Below are positions 61,696 through 64,000 of a stretch of 64,000 bases of DNA, piece after piece (position 1 is the first letter of the stretch; each line of letters starts with the position of its first letter). Source of the DNA: Lysobacter defluvii IMMIB APB-9 = DSM 18482 (GTDB lineage: Bacteria > Pseudomonadota > Gammaproteobacteria > Xanthomonadales > Xanthomonadaceae). A program made the translations under genes and the position numbers. The notes under the pieces were generated by a model. The model saw only the letters and a list, made by a program, of their open reading frames with translations, had not been told where the DNA came from and did not search any database. Location of the stretch: NCBI RefSeq assembly GCF_000423325.1, contig NZ_AUHT01000005.1:186001-250000 (forward strand), read 5' to 3'.

Positions 61696-62505
61696 TGCTT
61701 TCTCCTGGTCATCACTGTCGGGTACCGCGGGTCCTTCGATGCGCCAGCCGCCCGGCGACGGCTGCAACGGCCAGCTGCGGCCGGCGGCGCGCGCACGGAC
61801 CTGCGGCGGGTGCGAAACACGTCCGGCCACGATCACCGCGCCGGGTACCAGCCCGCGCCACTCCGCCTGCGGCACGCGCGGGCCGTGGATCGCCACCACC
61901 ACCGGGACGGGCAAACCCAGCCAGCCCGCCGGCACCCCGTCCGCCGTGAAGTCTTCGGGTGCGTCGGCGCGGGCCAGCAGGGCGCGCAACCGCGGCAGCG
62001 GGAACCAGGCCAGGCCGGAGATGTCCTCGCCCGCGCCGTCGGCCCGGACGAGGAAGCGCAGCCACGCGCCCTCCCCCGCGGTGGCCTCGGCGACCGGCTC
62101 GTCCCCGCCCCCGACCACGGGGATCAGGGCCATTCCCAGCGCCTGGCTCAGCCGCACCAGCGCCTGCTCGTGGGCCAGGCTCCAGGCAAGCACCCGGGCA
62201 CGGCCCTCGTGATCGTTCCAGTGCATCGCGTCGGGAATCGAGCCGTCGCGGGGATCGAAGGCGACGACCAGGCGCGCGCCGTCGGAGTCGACGGCGAAGG
62301 CCTCGGCCTCCGACGCGGGTTCACCCGGCTCCAGCACCAGTTCCCCGCCTCCCTCGACGGACCACCTGCGCGGCTGCCGGAACAGCGCCTGCATGACGAC
62401 CGCCTGCGGCTCCGGCACCTGCGGAAGGCGGGTCGCAATGCCCTCGACCGGCACCCCCGGGTCGTGCTCCACGCGCGGCTCGGCCGCCACTTGCGACTCA
62501 GCCAT
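61414..62505 (-). CDS. sctQ: Type III secretion cytoplasmic ring (sorting platform) protein SctQ
   Basis: The 363-residue protein should form the cytoplasmic pods that load substrates. The C-terminal SpoA (surface presentation of antigens) domain is clear: LPVQVQFELGRLEVALSDLA, LQPGYVFALP, VAIRANGREVGRGELVAVGD and LGVRLVGW. The N-terminal two thirds are poorly conserved, as usual for SctQ, and probably include a first, weaker SpoA domain (ARAAGRSWPLQPSPGGWRIE). Its ATG overlaps the stop of the response regulator gene by eight bases, tying secretion structure to its regulator. sctR follows after three bases. An internal start at 61695 can give a short form. Confidence 0.88.
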   Translation of the reverse strand: MAESQVAAEPRVEHDPGVPVEGIATRLPQVPEPQAVVMQALFRQPRRWSVEGGGELVLEPGEPASEAEAFAVDSDGARLVVAFDPRDGSIPDAMHWNDHEGRARVLAWSLAHEQALVRLSQALGMALIPVVGGGDEPVAEATAGEGAWLRFLVRADGAGEDISGLAWFPLPRLRALLARADAPEDFTADGVPAGWLGLPVPVVVAIHGPRVPQAEWRGLVPGAVIVAGRVSHPPQVRARAAGRSWPLQPSPGGWRIEGPAVPDSDDQEKAMSEDEQQAGEATATDGAATPDPVSGLPVQVQFELGRLEVALSDLAQLQPGYVFALPAHLQGANVAIRANGREVGRGELVAVGDTLGVRLVGWS

Positions 62506-63091
62506 GTCCCAGCGCCACCTTCATCAGGTCCGGGAGCGAGCGCACGCCCAGCTTGTTCATCATGTTGGCCCTGTGCAGTTCGACGGTCTTGATGCTGATG
62601 CCGAGGATGTCGGCGATGATCTTGTTGGGCTTGCTGGCGACCACCAGGTCGAGCACCTGGCGCTCGCGCGGGCTGAGCCTGGCAAGGGCCTCGCTGGCAC
62701 CGCGGACCCGGGCCAGCGCGGCATTGATCGCATCGACCAGCACCTCGTCGCCGAACGGCTTTTCCAGGAAGTTGGCCGCGCCCTTGCGCATCGCCTCGAC
62801 CGCCAGCGGCACGTCGCCGTGCGCGGTCACGAACACCAGCGGGATGGCGTCGCCACGCCGGCGCAGCTCCTCCTGCAGCTGCACGCCGCTCATCTGTGGC
62901 ATGCGGATGTCGGAGACCAGGCACTCGACCGTCCCCGGCGGCGGCCGCTCGCCGCGGCTCTCCAGGAAGGCGCCGGCGGACGGGTACGACTCGACCTCGA
63001 AACCCGCGGTCTCCAGCAGCCAGGCGGTGGATTCACGGAAGCCATCGTTGTCGTCCACGAGGTGGACCCGGGTGGCGGCATGGTCAGGCAT
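62498..63091 (-). CDS. FixJ/NarL-type response regulator
   Basis: The 197-residue protein has an N-terminal receiver domain (VHLVDDNDGFRESTAWLLE; phosphorylation site D61 in LVSDIRMPQMSG; VFVTAHGDVPLAVEAM with the conserved Thr; KPF). A C-terminal LuxR-type helix-turn-helix follows (LSPRERQVLDLVVASKPNK and IADILGISIKTVELHRANMM in part). This is the FixJ/StyR/TtrR architecture. It is encoded 72 bases after the sensor kinase and overlaps sctQ by eight bases, so it is very probably the transcription regulator of this secretion locus. Promoter targets are not visible in the window. Confidence 0.92.
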   Translation of the reverse strand: MPDHAATRVHLVDDNDGFRESTAWLLETAGFEVESYPSAGAFLESRGERPPPGTVECLVSDIRMPQMSGVQLQEELRRRGDAIPLVFVTAHGDVPLAVEAMRKGAANFLEKPFGDEVLVDAINAALARVRGASEALARLSPRERQVLDLVVASKPNKIIADILGISIKTVELHRANMMNKLGVRSLPDLMKVALGHG

Positions 63092-63163
63092 GGCCTGGTT
63101 CCTCCATCGTCGGTGCCGTCCGGCGTTGGCCGGCGGCGCGGTCGGCCGGGCGGGCGGCGAGCA

Positions 63164-64000
63164 TCAGGTGCGCCCCTCCGCGACCGGCAGGGTGAAGCCG
63201 AACACGCTGCCGCCCTCCGGTGACGGTTCGAAGAACATCCGTCCCTCGTGGTACTCGATGATCGAGCGGCAGATCGCGAGGCCGATCCCGAGCCCGTCGG
63301 CCTTGGTGGTGAAGAAGGGCGAGAACAGCTGGTCCTGCTCGGCCTGGCTCAGGCCGCTGCCGCGGTCGACCACGCGGACCTCCACGTCGCCGTCGAGGTT
63401 GACCCGCCCGTCCACCCGCAGCGCGCGCTCGCCGGGCGGCGTCTCGCGCATCGCCTCGATCGCGTTCTTGACCAGGTTCAACAGCACCTGCTCGACCATG
63501 ACCCGGTCGGCATAGACGTCGGGAAGGTCCTCGGGCAGGCGCAGCTCGATGCACAGCTCCTGGCGCTCGGCCTCCAGCCGCAGCAGTTCGAGCACCGTGT
63601 CGGCGATGCCCGCGAGCCGGTGCGCGGACCGGCGCGGCTCGCGGGCGCGGACGAACTCGCGCACCCGGGCGATCACCGCGCTGGCATGCTCGGCCTGCGT
63701 CCGCGCGGCCTGCAGCGCGCGCTCCACCTGCACCGGACCACCCGCCTGGCCGACCAGCCTCAGGCTGCCGTTGAGGTAGTTGACGATGGCCGCCAGTGGC
63801 TGGTTGAGCTCGTGGGCCAGGGTCGCCGCCATCTCCCCAACCGACATCAGGCGGGAGGTGAACAGCAGTTTTTCCTGCCGGCTCTTGTGCGAATCGAGCA
63901 CTTCGATGCGCTCGGAAATGTCCACCGCGCTGAGCAGGTCGAGCGCCTGGCCGGTGTCCTCGACCCGCCCCCAGTGCAGGCTGTACCAGCGCCCGCTGTG
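63164..64000 (-). CDS. PAS-type sensor histidine kinase (N-terminus off the right edge)
   Basis: The visible 278 codons are open to the right edge. The first residues (HSGRWYSLHWGRVEDTG, DLLSAVDISERIEVL) look like the end of a PAS/PAC domain. Then come the phosphoacceptor H-box ATLAHELNQPLAAIVNYLNG, and the ATPase domain with VMVEQVLLNLVKNAIEAM (N box), VVDRGSGLS (G1), FFTTKADGLGIGLAICRSII (F and G2). The HELNQPL type of H-box belongs to the FixL/DctB/TodS group, which usually pairs with FixJ-type regulators, as here. A GTG at 63925 could be an internal start but the frame clearly continues upstream. Confidence 0.9.
   Translation of the reverse strand, partial: HSGRWYSLHWGRVEDTGQALDLLSAVDISERIEVLDSHKSRQEKLLFTSRLMSVGEMAATLAHELNQPLAAIVNYLNGSLRLVGQAGGPVQVERALQAARTQAEHASAVIARVREFVRAREPRRSAHRLAGIADTVLELLRLEAERQELCIELRLPEDLPDVYADRVMVEQVLLNLVKNAIEAMRETPPGERALRVDGRVNLDGDVEVRVVDRGSGLSQAEQDQLFSPFFTTKADGLGIGLAICRSIIEYHEGRMFFEPSPEGGSVFGFTLPVAEGRT

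Noticed and set aside
58389-62505. Flagellar interpretation (flhB, fliR, fliQ, fliP, fliN)
   Set aside because: NPTHIAVAL, the YscS/HrcS-like ALWLVLLLS and the MMMSPTTVSLPLKLLLF block favour injectisome proteins, the SctQ-like protein has a long N-terminal part, and no flagellar gene is nearby.

Overview
The window is high-GC, densely packed chromosomal DNA from a gammaproteobacterium, most likely a member of the Xanthomonadaceae/Lysobacteraceae (Lysobacter or Luteimonas type). This rests on remembered family resemblance (DXS N-terminus, the thrS-infC-rpmI-rplT-pheS-pheT-ihfA-merR order, DUF6491, tandem M13 peptidases), not on a search. Nearly everything is core-genome housekeeping. I see no insertion sequence, prophage, integron or CRISPR array. 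The right-hand 6 kb is an accessory-type type III secretion block.

Layout. 0-3.4 kb: lptE (cut by the left edge) and leuS. 3.5-10.7 kb: a CHASE3-like/GGDEF diguanylate cyclase, a CnoX-like thioredoxin-TPR protein, a hotdog thioesterase, a Ser/Thr kinase fused to a sulfatase-modifying-factor-like domain, and a DUF885 lipoprotein. 10.9-18.4 kb: succinate/acetate CoA-transferase, RhlE-type helicase, a candidate structured RNA (possibly 6S), and two M13 metallopeptidases. 18.4-25.2 kb: rhomboid, alkyltransferase-like protein, Pit/DUF47 phosphate uptake pair, CNNM/CorC-like transporter, ExoD, trmJ and suhB. 25.3-30.9 kb: the queA-tgt-yajC-secD-secF operon (minus strand). 31-36.9 kb: a class III aminotransferase behind an attenuator-like leader, a translationally coupled ggt/MBL/TMEM43-like set, and a ferredoxin. 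36.9-42.6 kb: coaD-rsmD and ftsY-AsmA-like-mutY-yggX. 42.7-49.3 kb: tRNA-Phe, a LEA14-type lipoprotein, acyl-CoA dehydrogenase, HNH protein, an unknown protein, dxs and tRNA-Pro. 49.3-57.1 kb: the thrS-infC-rpmI-rplT-pheS-pheT-ihfA-merR translation operon on the minus strand, preceded by a Thr-codon leader peptide and a terminator hairpin. 57.1-64 kb: two unknown genes and the type III secretion export core. sctQ-R-S-T run behind a FixL/FixJ-like two-component pair, with sctU inverted and convergent on sctT.

How parts work together. YajC-SecD-SecF assist Sec translocation, and FtsY delivers ribosomes to the same translocon. QueA and Tgt make queuosine in tRNA, while TrmJ and the two tRNA genes add to the translation theme. 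The thrS block couples two aminoacyl-tRNA synthetases, IF3 and ribosomal proteins L35/L20. Its control signals are visible: a Thr-Thr-Thr leader peptide, a terminator, and an ATC start codon on infC. The type III block holds the inner-membrane export gate (SctR, S, T, U) and the cytoplasmic sorting-platform protein SctQ, with an internal start for a short SctQ. Needle, secretin, ATPase and effectors must lie beyond the right edge, if present.
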